Numbered from the stretch's first letter, positions 1 to 13,323 are shown. The stretch is DNA of 64,000 bases from Scylla paramamosain (GCF_035594125.1 NW_026973669.1:290001-354000), one strand, 5' to 3'. Notes: generated by a model not told the origin, from the sequence alone. Translations and numbers: made by a program.

Positions 1-37
1 GGAACAACAACAAAGACCAAGAACATCAACGTAAGAG

Positions 38-38
<1 letters not shown>

Positions 39-86
<48 letters not shown>

Positions 87-121
87 TAACAACGACAACA
101 ACAACAACAACAACAACATTT

Positions 122-169
<48 letters not shown>
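39..169. repeat. Compound microsatellite (CA)n-(AAC)n-(GA)n
   Basis: Three pure simple-sequence tracts lie almost end to end: CA at about 39-85, AAC at about 88-118 and GA at about 124-169. The reading frames that cross them are low-complexity artefacts. Confidence 0.97.
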
Positions 170-171
<2 letters not shown>

Positions 172-410
172 GAAATATGACTGAAGGTATATACGAATAT
201 ATATCAATCAAAACAGCACAGGGAAGCTGACTATTTGAGAGCGTGACAACAAGGGCTTGAGGGTGGGAGGGAGAAGAGGGAGGGACCAGCCATGTGCGTC
301 CTCTCACCGCTGAAAGGGTGACTCACAGGCAGACGGGAAAGGGAACACTGGTGAAGGACGCGGCGTTGGGTGTAGGATCCACGCCTCTGCACCGCACACG
401 TCCAGCACAT

Positions 411-1229
411 CAATGCTACTCTTTTGAGTCTTACAAAGATATTGGGATTCTGGCCATAGTCATTTATTTATTTATTTATTTGTATTTTCGAAACGAGTGG
501 CTTATTGTCAATTTTGTTTATTTCTCTGCATTAATTTGGTCGTGTATATGTTGTTTAGTATGCATAGGGGGTCAGACAGGGTGTACGAGTGACCGTCCGC
601 TGACTTGTGTGGTGTACGTACTGAGTAGGAGGAGGGAGGCCCAGACACACGTCACGTGAGCTGCGGGCACTCTCGGTCTGGTACACTTGTCAGTTACTTG
701 ATTTATGTTGGCGGTGTTGGCTGGGCAAGGTTAGTCACTTTGTGGGCACTTTGGTTTCTGAAATATTAAACAGTGAATGCTGTGTCGATTGTATTAACAA
801 TGTTATTGCACAATATGTTTGTCATTATGAAAGAAAAAATGATATGTTGATCAGAATCGTTCTTATTGGAAAAAAAAATGTGTAATGCAATATTACTTGT
901 ATCCACATGTGCCCATTGGGGACTCGTGTGTGCAGTATACTAATAATTACTAAAGCATCGACATAGGTATATATGGTTGGGTGGCCTGAGTGTGTACTGT
1001 GGGGTGGGTGGCTGACTGGCTGGATGTGCTACGATCAGACGTGATATGTGCTATGGCGTGACTTAGTGTGATGTATGGCATGCTGTGCATTGTGGGATTG
1101 GGTGCGACATTGGTTGTGGCGCGACTTGGTGGGATGTGGTGCAGTGCGGAATGTGACGCAGGTATAATGTGTGGTGTTTTGTGACTGAGCGTACTCTTAT
1201 TATGCTACGGGTTTGTTTTCATGTGATAT
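411..1229. other. Non-coding stretch, nothing recognised
   Basis: AT-rich sequence with a short TTTA run near 460-480, then a G/T-rich part (about 960-1180) with loosely repeated TGGGATGTGG-like words. I see no coding pattern, RNA gene or transposon end. Confidence 0.5.

Positions 1230-1279
<50 letters not shown>
1230..1279. repeat. (GT)n microsatellite
   Basis: About 25 perfect GT units. Confidence 0.97.
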
Positions 1280-1280
<1 letters not shown>

Positions 1281-1404
1281 CAGGAGGTGAAAGAGCTCAA
1301 GGTTCACGTGCAGTCTTTACGTTTGCCACTTTCATCTGCCTGGACCGGAACAGTATTCTCTCAGTTCAATAGAATAATAATAAAAAAAAAAAGATGCCAA
1401 CAGA

Positions 1405-1577
1405 TTGCCTGTATCAGGCGCTATAAACTGTCTTTTTGGTAAAGCAGACAATAAAGCACCAAGAAGGTTCATGGGTAACATGGACTCAGCGCCAACACTC
1501 GTGCAATATTTGGAGATGGGCCAGTGCCACAAGCGGCACATGCACAGGGAGGAGGCACGTCAAAGGTTTTCTAAAAG
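1405..1577 (+). other. Possible coding exon, unidentified
   Basis: The frame reads through a non-repetitive, compositionally protein-like segment containing RRFMGNMDSAPTLVQYLEMG followed by CHKRHMHREEARQRFSK. It ends at a plausible splice donor (AAAGTAAGC, GT at 1577). An AG precedes it at about 1402, but with an A-run instead of a pyrimidine tract, so the acceptor is weak. The open frame begins with TTG, not ATG, so if real it is an internal exon. I do not recognise the protein. It may equally be a chance frame; no second exon was identified nearby. Confidence 0.22.
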
Positions 1578-1785
1578 TAAGCACGGATTGTATTTTTATA
1601 GATTAATATCACTGATGGTCATTCATTTCTATGATGTTGATAAATCTTTGCATATTTTAGGAGAACAGACTGGGATAACTGGAATTTTTCAGTGACAAGT
1701 CGCTGGTCCAATGACCGAGTGAAGTTCACCCCGAATATTAATTACACTCTGCTCCACACATGCAGTGAACATGTTATTGCCTTGG

Positions 1786-3160
<1,375 letters not shown>

Positions 3161-3161
3161 G

Positions 3162-3505
3162 TGTGATGAACGACGTCCTCAAATCACGCCCCAAACCCCC
3201 TTTGTTTTGTATCTTCCTGTTTTTCTAGGGATCTGTTGGCAGTGCTGTGTTATCATTTAATATATGCATTTATTGTTTGTATTTTGACTCCACTTCCTCC
3301 CAACCCTGTAAGGTTCAAGTGTTCAGGCTGTCCGTTACAGCCTGAAAGTAAATAAATATGTACTTCGCTTGGCCTCTCACACTTCTAACGTTCTCTCTCG
3401 TCCATCGGGAACGAAGGAAAGCGTCAACGATAGATATATTTTGGACATCCAGTGTCAAAAACACCGCCACAGTCCTCATCACCCACTGGTAGTTTTCGCG
3501 GGAGC
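3162..3505 (+). mobile_element. Possible LTR-like segment
   Basis: The segment begins TGTGATGAACGACG, contains an AATAAATATG polyadenylation-like signal near 3351 and is followed by a short GC-richer tail. That arrangement resembles a solo LTR of a Gypsy-type element. No second copy, target duplication or primer-binding site could be demonstrated, so this is weak. Confidence 0.2.
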
Positions 3506-3589
3506 GCACCATTCACGAATATGTTGACTCAGAATTTCTCTCCTTGATAAAATCTTGCGGTGAAGGTCAATGAAACAATGGTGAAGGTC

Positions 3590-3735
3590 AAGACACTTAT
3601 CCTGTTTTTCTTTTTTTTTCTTTTTTTTATCTGATATTGGTATGGGAACTGGCAATAAGTGGGCCTCTTTTTGTTCATAATTTTTGTTGTCTTTGGCCAG
3701 TAGCCTTCTTACATAATAAAAGAAAAAAGAAAAAA
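3590..3735 (+). mobile_element. LINE-A 3' terminal fragment
   Basis: It starts with the GACACTTATCCT word found at the end of the LINE-A ORF. It continues through a shortened 3' UTR (GGGAACTGGCAATAAGTGGG) to the family terminus TTGGCCAGTAGCCTTCTTAC, then an A-rich tail. Confidence 0.75.
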
Positions 3736-3751
3736 GAAAAAAAGAAAATAA

Positions 3752-3797
<46 letters not shown>

Positions 3798-3861
3798 GTA
3801 ATAATAATAATAATAAATAAATAAATAAATAAATAAATTATTTATTTATTTATTTATTTAC
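3736..3861. repeat. (TAA)n / (AAAT)n repeat with perfect palindrome
   Basis: An (ATA)n tract follows the A-rich LINE-A tail and passes into (AAAT)n, which mirrors into (ATTT)n. Positions about 3814-3861 form a near-perfect 48 bp palindrome. Confidence 0.9.
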
Positions 3862-3879
3862 TAATTAATTAAAATAAAA

Positions 3880-4325
3880 TAACGTCCCATGCTAGATGTC
3901 TATTTGACAAGCAATCGTCCAGCCCAGACCGAGCGTTCCGGAACCTCTCCCTCATCTCACCAACACCCCCAGCACCTCGACCAGCACGGCCCAGCTCGAA
4001 CCGCTGCCCGAACACATGAAACAGCAAATAACACCGTAACATGATAGTCGGGAAAGGCTTTCCCGGGCACGACAGTTGACGGGGCAGTGCACGTTGCTGC
4101 GCCCTCTAACTGGCACCAACTAAGCCGTGCCAGGCAGGCACGAACATAGTAGCTGGAGTGATTACAAGACAGACAGGACGCCAGTGGATGCTGGGCTGAC
4201 TCTGTTGGTGACATGAACGACGCAGTCCCGGGCCGATACTCTTTTCTACCAATCGTTCTACTTACTATAAGAGAAGGAATTAGACTAAGTGAACACCCTA
4301 ATAATAAGACCATAATGTGAAACCG

Positions 4326-4371
<46 letters not shown>

Positions 4372-5030
4372 CAATGTACTTTTTATGATGTTACGAAAGC
4401 TAAGTTCATGTTAATGATTCATAAAAGAGATGACACCAAAACTAATAATAGTTTGCGTCGTAACACGAGAAACACAAAAGGAGCTAAAAGAAATAAATGA
4501 AGAAGTAAGGAAGAAAACAGAAGGAATGAATGGAGAAAGAAAGCAAACATGAAAACAAACAGATTGCAAGAAGTTATCGTAAGCTGATAAACGACAGAAA
4601 AGAGGAGATAAGCAAGCTTAATATCAGCAGCACTCAGAAGGATATCACATGAATAATAGATACCAGAAGAAAAGGGCAGCCGGTTGTCACAAACGTAATA
4701 GACAAGGAAACCGGAAATTAACACGACCATTGAAGGTATTTGTATGTGGGACTACAGACTACAGTGTACATGCAATACATCGGCCACAACAGATGTCAGA
4801 ACTCCACCTCTTTCTTCTTGACTGGATGAAAATATGATTTATAACATTTATATGGTTGGTGGATGCAAGAAAATGTTATAAAATGCAGTAACAAATTAAA
4901 TTATTGTACTAAATCTTTATGGGAATGAACGCCTTGTCAGGACAAATAGTCATTATATGCATGGGGTACATACTATGCAGTGTAGGAGGCAGGAGAAGAC
5001 GGAAAACGGAGAGAAGCTGGACAGCTGTGA
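3880..5030. other. Non-coding stretch
   Basis: A GC-richer block (about 3890-4250) is followed by AT-rich, GAAA-rich sequence. Apart from the CA tract at 4328-4369 I recognise nothing. Reading frames at 3957-4313 and 4419-4730 (minus) look like compositional artefacts. Confidence 0.4.
4328..4369. repeat. (CA)n microsatellite
   Basis: About 21 perfect CA units. Confidence 0.97.
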
Positions 5031-5034
5031 GACC

Positions 5035-7999
5035 AGAGGAGGAGGCAGTAGGTACCTGCCGAAACGATAATTACTCCCAGTGAGGTCTAAACCACTGGTG
5101 AACGTTTTCCTTTGTGTCTCACAACACAAGGGGGCAGTCACAGCCTGCCCTTCCCTCCTCTACACAAAACTACAAGCACCTAATACAAACACAACCTTCA
5201 CTCAATATTTCAAAATTACCATAGCGACTCTTACACCAGCCTCGGAGTCCCCATCTAGGGAGGGGACCACAAATGTCCCTTGGTCGGACTGCCCTTCTGA
5301 CAACGACCATAAATGTCTTGACACCCCTCTCAACTTTTTCTTCATTAACTTCTACAACACTCGCGGTCTAAGATCTAATTTTCAATCTGTAGAACACCAC
5401 CACTCCTCTTCTAAACCTCATCTTCTTTTCCTCACTGAAACTCAGGTGTCTGAAGCAACTGACAGTAGCCCCTTTTCTGTCCCCTCCTACTTTCTCTATC
5501 CTCATTTTCGATCCAAAGCTGGATGTTGCGTTTATGTGCGCAACGATTTAACCTGCTCTCGTGCCCACGCTCTTGAATCTTCCAAGTTTTCCACCACCTG
5601 GGTACGACTACAGAGTCACTCTCAAACTAAATTTATCTGTGCTGTATACCTCTCACCTAACTCTTCTGACTATAAGAAATTCTTTGACTACTTAACTTCC
5701 AAAGTGGAGCACATTCTGACCCTCTTCCCTTTTGCAGAGATCTCCATTCTTGGAGACTTCAATGTTCACCACCAGCTTTGGCTTTCCTCTCCGTTCACTG
5801 ACCATCCTGGTGAACTAGCCTTCAACTTTGCTCTCCTCCATGACCTAGAGCAATTGCAACACCCTACTCGTATTCCTGACCGTCCTGGAGATACGCCTAA
5901 CATACTTGACCTTTTCCTGACCTCTAATCCTTCTGCTTATGCTGTCACCCTTTCTTCTCTGTTGGGCTCCTCCGATCACAATCTCATATCTGTATCTTAT
6001 CCTGTCGCTCCAATCCCTCCTCAAGATCCCCCTAAGCAAAGGTTCCTCTGGCGTTATGCTTCTGCTAGTTGGGGGTACCTGAGGAGGTATTTTGCTGATT
6101 TTCCTTGGAATGACTACTTCTTCCGTGTCAGAGACCCGTCTCTGTGTGCCGAGCGCATAACAGAGATGATAGTGTCTGGCATGGAGGCGTAAATTCCTCA
6201 CTCTTTTTCTCGACCTAAATCTTCCAAACCTTGGTTTAACACAGCTTGTTCTCGTGTTATACATGATAGAGATGTGGCCCACAAAAGGTACTTAAGCTTT
6301 CCATCTCCAGAATCTCATGCACTTTATATTTCTGCTAGGAACCATGCCAAGTCTGTTCTTCAAATAGCCAAAAACATCTCCAATAACTTTGCTTCTTCTT
6401 CTTTCCCTCCTTTATTTCAACCAGATAGCACCACTGTTATCACATCTATTTCTAATGCTGAACTCTTCGCTCGAACATTTGCTAAAAACTCTACCTTGGA
6501 CGATTCTGGGCTTGTTCCTGCCTCTCCTCCACCCTCTGACTATTTCATGCTAGCTATTAAAATTCTTCGCAATGATGTTTTCCATACCCTCGCTGGCCTA
6601 AACCCTCGGAGGGCTTATGGAGCTGATGGCGGTACCCCCTGTTGTTCTTCGAAACTGTGCCTCCGCGCTTGCACCTTGCCTAGTCAAATTCTTTCAGCTC
6701 TGTCTGTCAACATCTACCTTTCCTTCTTGCTGGAAGTTTGCCTACATACAGCCTGTTCCTAAAAAAGGGTGACTGTTCTAATCCCTCAAACTACCGTCCT
6801 ATTGTCTTAATTTCGTGCCTATCTAAAGTTTTTAAATCTATCCTCCTCAACGGGAAGAATCTTAAACATCTATCACTTCATAATCTTCTATCTGATCGCC
6901 AGTATGGTTTCCGTCAAAGCCGCTCTACTGGTGATCTTCTGGCTTTCCTTACTGAGTCTTGGTCATCCTCTTTTAGAGATTTTGGTGAAACTTTTGTTGT
7001 TGACTTGGATATATCAAAAGCTTTTGATAGTGTCTGGAACAAAGTTTTGATTTCCATACTACCCTCCTACAGCTTCTATCCTTCTCTCCATAACTTCATC
7101 TCAAATTTCCTTTCTGCCCGTTCTATTACAGCTGTGGTTGACGGTCACTGTTCTTCTCCTAAATCTATTAACAGTGGTGTTCCTCAGGGTTCTGTCCTGT
7201 CACCCACTCTCTTCTTATTATTCATTAATGATCTTCTAAACCAAACTTCTTGTCCTATCCACTCCTATGCTGACGATACCAACCTGCACTTTTCCACGTC
7301 TTTTCATAGACGCCCAACCTTTCAGGAAGTAAACATTTCACGCAAGGAAGCCACAGAACGCCTGACTTCTGATCTTTCTAAAATTTCTGATTGGGGCAGA
7401 GCAAACTTGGTATTGTTCCATGCCTCAAAAACTCAATTCCTCCATCTATCAACTCGACACAACCTTCCAGACAACTATCCCCTCTTCTTCAGTGACACTC
7501 ATCTGTCCCCCTCTTCTACACTGAACATCCTCGGTCTGTCCTTTACTTATAATCTGAACTGGAAAGTTGACATCTTATCTCTAGTTAAAACATCTTCTAA
7601 GAAGTTAAAGACGTCTCCGCCAGAGCTAACTGCTCTTCTGATCTTCCTAACTGCATGCCTCCCCTCCTCCCGCGGCCTCGCTGCACAACCCTTTCTTCTT
7701 TCTCTCACCCCTATTCTGTCCACCTCTCTAATGCAAGAGTTAACCAGTATTCTCAATCATTCATCTCTTTCTCTGGTAAACTCTGGAACTCCCTGCCCGC
7801 TTCTGTATTTCCACCTTCCTATGACTTGAATTCCTTCAAGAGGGAGATTTCAAGACACTTATCCTTCAGTTTTTGACTACCGCTTGGGACCCTTTTATGG
7901 GACTGGCATCTCAGCGGGCTTTTTTTTTTTTTTAGTTGGATTTTTGTTGCCCTTGGCCAGTGTCCCTTCTACATAGGAAAAAAAGAAAAAAAAGATGGT
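5035..7999 (+). mobile_element. LINE-A, near full-length copy
   Basis: The copy starts with the family 5' UTR (CCGAAACGATAATTACTCCC near 5058), shared with 15283 (+) and with the minus strand near 32450. It ends with the family 3' UTR (TTGCCCTTGGCCAGTGTCCC near 7950), ACATAGG and an A-rich tail. In between lies a decayed endonuclease-reverse transcriptase ORF. LINE-A is a non-LTR retrotransposon with an APE-type endonuclease. Its clade (jockey/CR1 group) is an inference from motifs. Confidence 0.93.
5218..7876 (+). pseudogene. LINE-A endonuclease-reverse transcriptase (broken)
   Basis: The protein would copy the element RNA at a nicked target. Endonuclease signs are [20 protein letters not shown] and [10 protein letters not shown] (5400-6000). 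RT signs are VDLDISKAFDSVW (about 7000-7037), SGVPQGSVLSPTLFLLFIND (7170-7235) and intact SYADDT (YADD codons 7266-7277). The C-terminus is [21 protein letters not shown]. Breaks: the family start codon ATGGCGACT reads ATAGCGACT near 5226; a TAA replaces a tyrosine codon at 6190-6192; about 30 codons are missing near 6375; there are frameshifts near 6650 and 6750; and about 150 codons between thumb and C-terminus are missing near 7610. The gene is dead. Confidence 0.93.
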
Positions 8000-9184
8000 G
8001 GAGATGGACAAGCCGCCTGAATGATGAATTCAAATTGCCGGTATTGTAGTTCAAATGACCATCAGTTTCAAGTGATCAAGCGCGCGTGAAGCCTTGTTTT
8101 TGCTGCCAGACGTACGACGCATTCACTTTTAGCCACGGCAACGCACTACTTCAGTCAGCACCATTCAACAGCAGCAGTTAGTTGGCACGCCATTTAGGTT
8201 AGGCTATGTAAAGTTAGGTTGGGTTAGGTATTGCTACACATCATTTACGTTAGGTTAGGTAATGCTATGTTAGATTAGTATCCTTAACCTTATTGTCTGC
8301 GGCTTTCTTGGATTTTCGCTCTTCCCGACCACAGGGTCTTGTGCTAGATACAAGTAAACATCACAGAGCGAACAATATTCTATGGATCAACTCGCGGCTA
8401 AACGCTCCAACATGTCACACGGCGCCATCCCGATAGTGTAGTATATATTATTACATGCAATATTGGCTATTATTTTTCCTAACACCATTGTTCATATCTG
8501 CTTTCTCCACTTCACTATCGGCATTTCATATCAGATGGATATATTCTGCAGATACGCACAGCGTAACAGCCGCGGCAGCCACCCTTGAATGATATCATGC
8601 AGAGGAAGAGAGGAAACTGGACATCACACTGTTATGACTGGTTTCATCAAGCTACCGGATGATGATTAGGAAAACTGAACCTACCATCGAGTGAAAAAAA
8701 AAAAAAAAGCTGCTGCATCTCTAGATTATAAGTTGGTTACAGTAGACTATGCGTAAAATATGAAAAATAAATAAATAAATAAAAAATAAGTAAACACTTT
8801 TTTTTCATTTCTTCAACTCCCTGTTTTCCTGTAAAGTTGCTGGCATTGGATTATCACTCAATGTCTCAGAATCAGCACATTTCGTTATTTTAGTGGTATA
8901 TGACACGTAACAATACAAAGATATGCAGGTGCTGATGAGTGACAGTAACGTAAAGCTTGGCCGTGTAACAAGGGAGTGCAGGGAGACAAGGAGAGCAATG
9001 ATTTCCTTTCAACTGGTAACTCAGTCATATTCTTGATTAGCAGCAATGTCTCGTCAACAGCACGGTAGGCTTACCTTTCCCTAAATATCATTATGGAAGC
9101 TTGGTAATATCTACTGACGGGAGCGGTGGCTTCACCCTTCATCAAGGCGGAAGCTTGGCGTTGCACTCTGTATTTTTATAGTAT

Positions 9185-9187
<3 letters not shown>
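8000..9187. other. Intergenic stretch with TTAGG-like patch
   Basis: Mostly AT-rich unique-looking sequence. It contains TTAGG-like repeats (8194-8279), an A-run at about 8693-8708 and a short (AAAT)n at 8767-8782. No gene recognised. Confidence 0.45.
8194..8279 (+). repeat. Degenerate interstitial TTAGG repeats
   Basis: TTAGGTTAGG, GTTAGGTTGGGTTAGG and GTTAGGTTAGG occur within 86 bp, interleaved with AATGCTATG-like words. TTAGG is the ancestral arthropod telomere unit. Two of the groups are followed by TATTGCTA/TAATGCTA, so this may also be a ~50 bp degenerate tandem repeat. Confidence 0.55.
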
Positions 9188-9263
<76 letters not shown>

Positions 9264-9311
9264 ACACACATTATTACTGTGTGTGTGGTATTGTTGGTAT
9301 TATTGTTATTA

Positions 9312-9345
<34 letters not shown>

Positions 9346-9346
9346 A

Positions 9347-9379
<33 letters not shown>

Positions 9380-9387
9380 TCAATAAT

Positions 9388-9473
<86 letters not shown>
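9188..9473. repeat. Compound microsatellite (CA)n-(TTA)n-(GA)n
   Basis: CA at 9188-9270, ATT/ATA at about 9300-9380 and GA at 9391-9473, separated by short linkers. Confidence 0.96.
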
Positions 9474-9480
<7 letters not shown>

Positions 9481-9941
9481 TGGGGGGTGGGAAGGAGGGA
9501 GGGAGAGCATTATGAACCTGCTGATAAATGTTATGAATACTACTGTGTGTTTGCAATGGCTGAACACCTGTTTACTTAGCAAAGCGAGTTTTAGCCACAC
9601 TCAAAGAGTGCTACCAGGATCTGTGCCGGAGACAACTCACATGTATCCCACCCAAAAAAAATTTTCCCAAACTCCGCCCTCTTGAAAGTAGTTTCATTTA
9701 GTAGTTGAATTTTAATACAAAACAGACAAAAGCAAAATTATACTTCAAAAGTAATTATTCGTGATTGTAAGGAAAACAATTGAAATAGATAGATAAACTG
9801 AAAAAAAAAAAAACATGATCAAGGCAATGATTGCTTATACAACTTTTCAGAATCTGCTGTGGTTTGAAGCCACTTAGATATCAAAATAAATTTTGAAATA
9901 GATGTTTGTTGTAAGTCGAATGTCTTATTTATTTTTTATTC

Positions 9942-9943
<2 letters not shown>
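9474..9943. other. Non-coding stretch, nothing recognised
   Basis: A G-rich tail of the GA array, then AT-rich sequence with an A-run near 9801. No coding signal. Confidence 0.4.
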
Positions 9944-10699
<756 letters not shown>

Positions 10700-11145
10700 C
10701 CCTACATACCACATATCCTTGTCAGCAAATAAAACTATAATAAAACCTTTATAATTATTACCTATATAATACATCCATATAGCATTGCAAGCTAAATAGT
10801 CTTGTCAGCAGATAAAATCTATAACTATACTTTTACCTAAGTGATATATAACTATATAACGTTGCAGGCTAACAGCCTCTGTCAGGAAATAAATCTGTAA
10901 CCTTTACATAGACTGTATAATATATTCGCATAGCATTGCAGGTTAATAGCCTGTGTCAACAAAGAAAAGTATAATAGATATACATTTACATAAACTATAT
11001 ATACATTATATGCATAAAGCATTGCAGGCCAATAGCCTCTGTCAGCAAATAAAGGTGTAATAAATATACCTTCACACTGGCTACATGATATATACATATA
11101 ACAATGCAGGCCAACAAGCTTTTGTCTACAAATAATGGTGGGGCA
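10700..11145. repeat. Diverged ~80 bp minisatellite, about 6 units
   Basis: Each unit carries a core like GCATTGCAGGCTAATAGCCT followed by CTGTCAGCAAATAAA and then a variable TATA-rich stretch. Cores lie near 10709, 10783, 10861, 10933, 11018 and 11103. The last unit overlaps the C-terminal end of the piggyBac-like transposase on the minus strand. Confidence 0.85.
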
Positions 11146-12000
11146 TTCACTGTAAATTTCCAAAATTTAATGTCCACTGTATAAAAAATTATTCTCTAAT
11201 CTATTATGTCAGTTCCTCCCTTAGTAAAATCATTAAATCTATGTATGGCTGGCTTTCTTGCACCATCATCCTTTGGTAATTCTTAATATTATAGGGGGGA
11301 CTATACTGAGAGGCAATACTTTTTTCTTACCATTACTTTTGGTGGGTACTACATAATAATTCAGTCACTTCCTCATTATCTTTAGTCCGGTACAACTGGT
11401 ATGGCCTCTTCCCTTCCAGTGACTGCCTTATCTCTGGTGGTATGCCTTTTCTCATGCAATCTACAGTACCTACGCCAGCAATACGTTATGTTTGAAGGCA
11501 CTCAAACAACTTTAAGCTGATACACAGTCTGTCTAGGTCTACAGATTTTTGTATCTGACTTACAAGAACCTTCACTGCTGGAAGTGACCCACGGATATAG
11601 TGGGGTCCAGGCTCTCCGGAAGGTTTACCTGAGTATACATACTATCGTTGTGGAGGTGAATGGAATTCTTACCGCAGTCACAAATTTATACAATAGGCTG
11701 TATCGTTTAGGTTAACTCTTATTGTACTGCCTGAATTTTATTTGGTTTCTACAAGAATATAAAGTTTCATCAATGGTCAAGAAATCACCTGGCTCCAACA
11801 TTGACAAGGTATGGTCATTAAAATTTTCAAAAAGATCCCTGACTGCAGCAAACCGGTCATGTAGTCATCTTAGATATCTGGTTGATGTCAAAAGTTAGTC
11901 AAAAAGTTTGCATGTAAAAATCCAAATCTATTCACAGACATTACTGCAAATAGACAAATATTGGGTCACCAAAATCTTCCATAAAATGAGTTTTATATTT
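11145..12000 (-). pseudogene. piggyBac-like transposase (decayed)
   Basis: Reading the minus strand gives pieces of the piggyBac (DDE_Tnp_1_7) fold in the right order: VMSVNRFGFLHANF near 11950; DRFAAVRDLFENFNDHTL near 11850; GDFLTIDETLYSCRNQIKF with FRQYNKS near 11780, covering the first catalytic Asp region; AGVGTVDCMRKGIPPEI near 11470; and KPAIHRFNDFTKGGTDIID near 11230, the GGxD region. Frames change repeatedly and stops intervene, so it cannot encode an active enzyme. An acidic frame at 12516-12790 may be its N-terminus. The assignment rests on motif order, not on a search. Terminal repeats and TTAA duplications were not located. Confidence 0.72.
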
Positions 12001-12252
12001 GTTTTAGCGTAATAAACCACATCCATAGAGCAAACCAAAAAAATAGATAAATAAAATAAATAAATAAATAATTAATTAATTAAAACATCAATGCAATCTG
12101 TTATTTTGATGTGTGATGGGAGTTTATCATTATTTGAAGGCATCTGAAAAATTTCTGCAATTATACTTTAAATTTTCTGATCAGTATGGTGCACAATATT
12201 GGAAATCATATCAGATGTTATGAACTAACCTGTTTCTCACTAATGTCTTGCT

Positions 12253-12310
12253 GTTTCTCCGTAGCAGCCACTCTTCATGATAATTATGAAGAGTGGCTCC
12301 TACAAGAACT
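12253..12310. repeat. Small inverted repeat
   Basis: AGCCACTCTTCAT (12266-12278) pairs perfectly with ATGAAGAGTGGCT (12286-12298) around a 7-base loop. The left arm with its upstream AATGTCTTGCTGTTTCTCC also occurs at 12610-12670, so this is an inverted plus direct duplication. Confidence 0.8.
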
Positions 12311-12515
12311 AACATGACATTATGAGTAAGAAACAGATTAGTTAATTCACTGACCAATTGTTTAGATGAAAGTAAATATGATAATTATGTATTACCAGGC
12401 GAGCTACAGAATATGATATATCAAATGTAGAGAAATCCATAACATGGGCCAATAGTATGGAAGGAAGGTATCCAGTGTTGTAGAATGTTTGATAGGAAAT
12501 GCGAGGTCAGCAAAT

Positions 12516-12790
12516 TTAGAATAAAAGGCATTGCACTTGTTCATAACATCTGATGTGATTTCCATTATTGTACATCATACTAATCAGAAAAATGAAGGTA
12601 CAATTGCTAATAATGTCTTGCTGTTTCTCCAATGTCTTGCTATTTCTCCATAGGAGCCACTCTTCATAATCTATGTCATCATCCACTTCTTCAAGAATTT
12701 GAAATTCCATGGCAAAACCAGCTTCGTCACCTATCACATCTGCCAAATCTTCGTCACGGTCTTCTATAAAGTCAGGGACTGTCTGTAGAG
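12516..12790 (-). other. Acidic coding fragment, possible transposase N-terminus
   Basis: An open minus-strand frame from about 12790 encodes an acidic segment (PDFIEDRDEDLADVIGDEAG, then LEEVDDDIDYEEWLLW). It lies upstream of and in the same orientation as the piggyBac-like pieces, and acidic N-termini are common in that family. No ATG is in a convincing position. It could instead be a short exon of an unknown gene. Confidence 0.3.
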
Positions 12791-12957
12791 TCCATTGTAA
12801 GCACTAAGCAGTCATACACCCAGTAAGTTCACCCAGTCACGTAAGCTGATAAGCTCTCGTCTGCGTGCTGCAGTGCAGATTTACCAAAATTTGCAAGGTT
12901 TTTATTTCACGGAGGGTAACTAGCTAGCTCCCTCGGCCCTACCTCCACCCACTCCAG

Positions 12958-12990
12958 TGACGTCATGATTAGCTGACTCATGATTGGCTG
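12958..12990. promoter_or_regulatory. CRE / AP-1 / CCAAT-like cluster
   Basis: TGACGTCA (12958-12965), TGACTCA (12974-12980) and ATTGG (inverted CCAAT, 12983-12987) occur within 30 bp, about 170 bp upstream of the acidic minus-strand frame. The sequences are exact; the promoter role is inference. Confidence 0.3.
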
Positions 12991-13012
12991 CCGCCTGCCC
13001 CCCCCCCGTACC

Positions 13013-13014
<2 letters not shown>

Positions 13015-13059
<45 letters not shown>

Positions 13060-13144
13060 CATTGTAATTCCACTAATGTCTGTTACAATGATCTTCCTTC
13101 GTTCCTCTCTCTGAGTCATCGTAATCCTACTAATGCCTGTTACA

Positions 13145-13214
<70 letters not shown>

Positions 13215-13256
13215 CATTGTATTCCTACTATTGTCTGTTACAATGATCCTTCTTCG

Positions 13257-13323
<67 letters not shown>

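Noticed and set aside
4419..4730. Hydrophobic minus-strand frame
   Set aside because: Arises from GAAA-rich sequence on the plus strand; Leu/Phe-rich by composition with no family pattern.
5845..6282. Minus-strand 145-codon frame (also 16082-16465 minus and 59385-59768 plus)
   Set aside because: The same shadow frame opposite the LINE-A endonuclease recurs in each copy, so it only mirrors the sense coding sequence.
10882..11177. Minus-strand frames with repeated Tyr/Leu segments
   Set aside because: Translation of the ~80 bp minisatellite; the apparent protein repeat is the DNA repeat.
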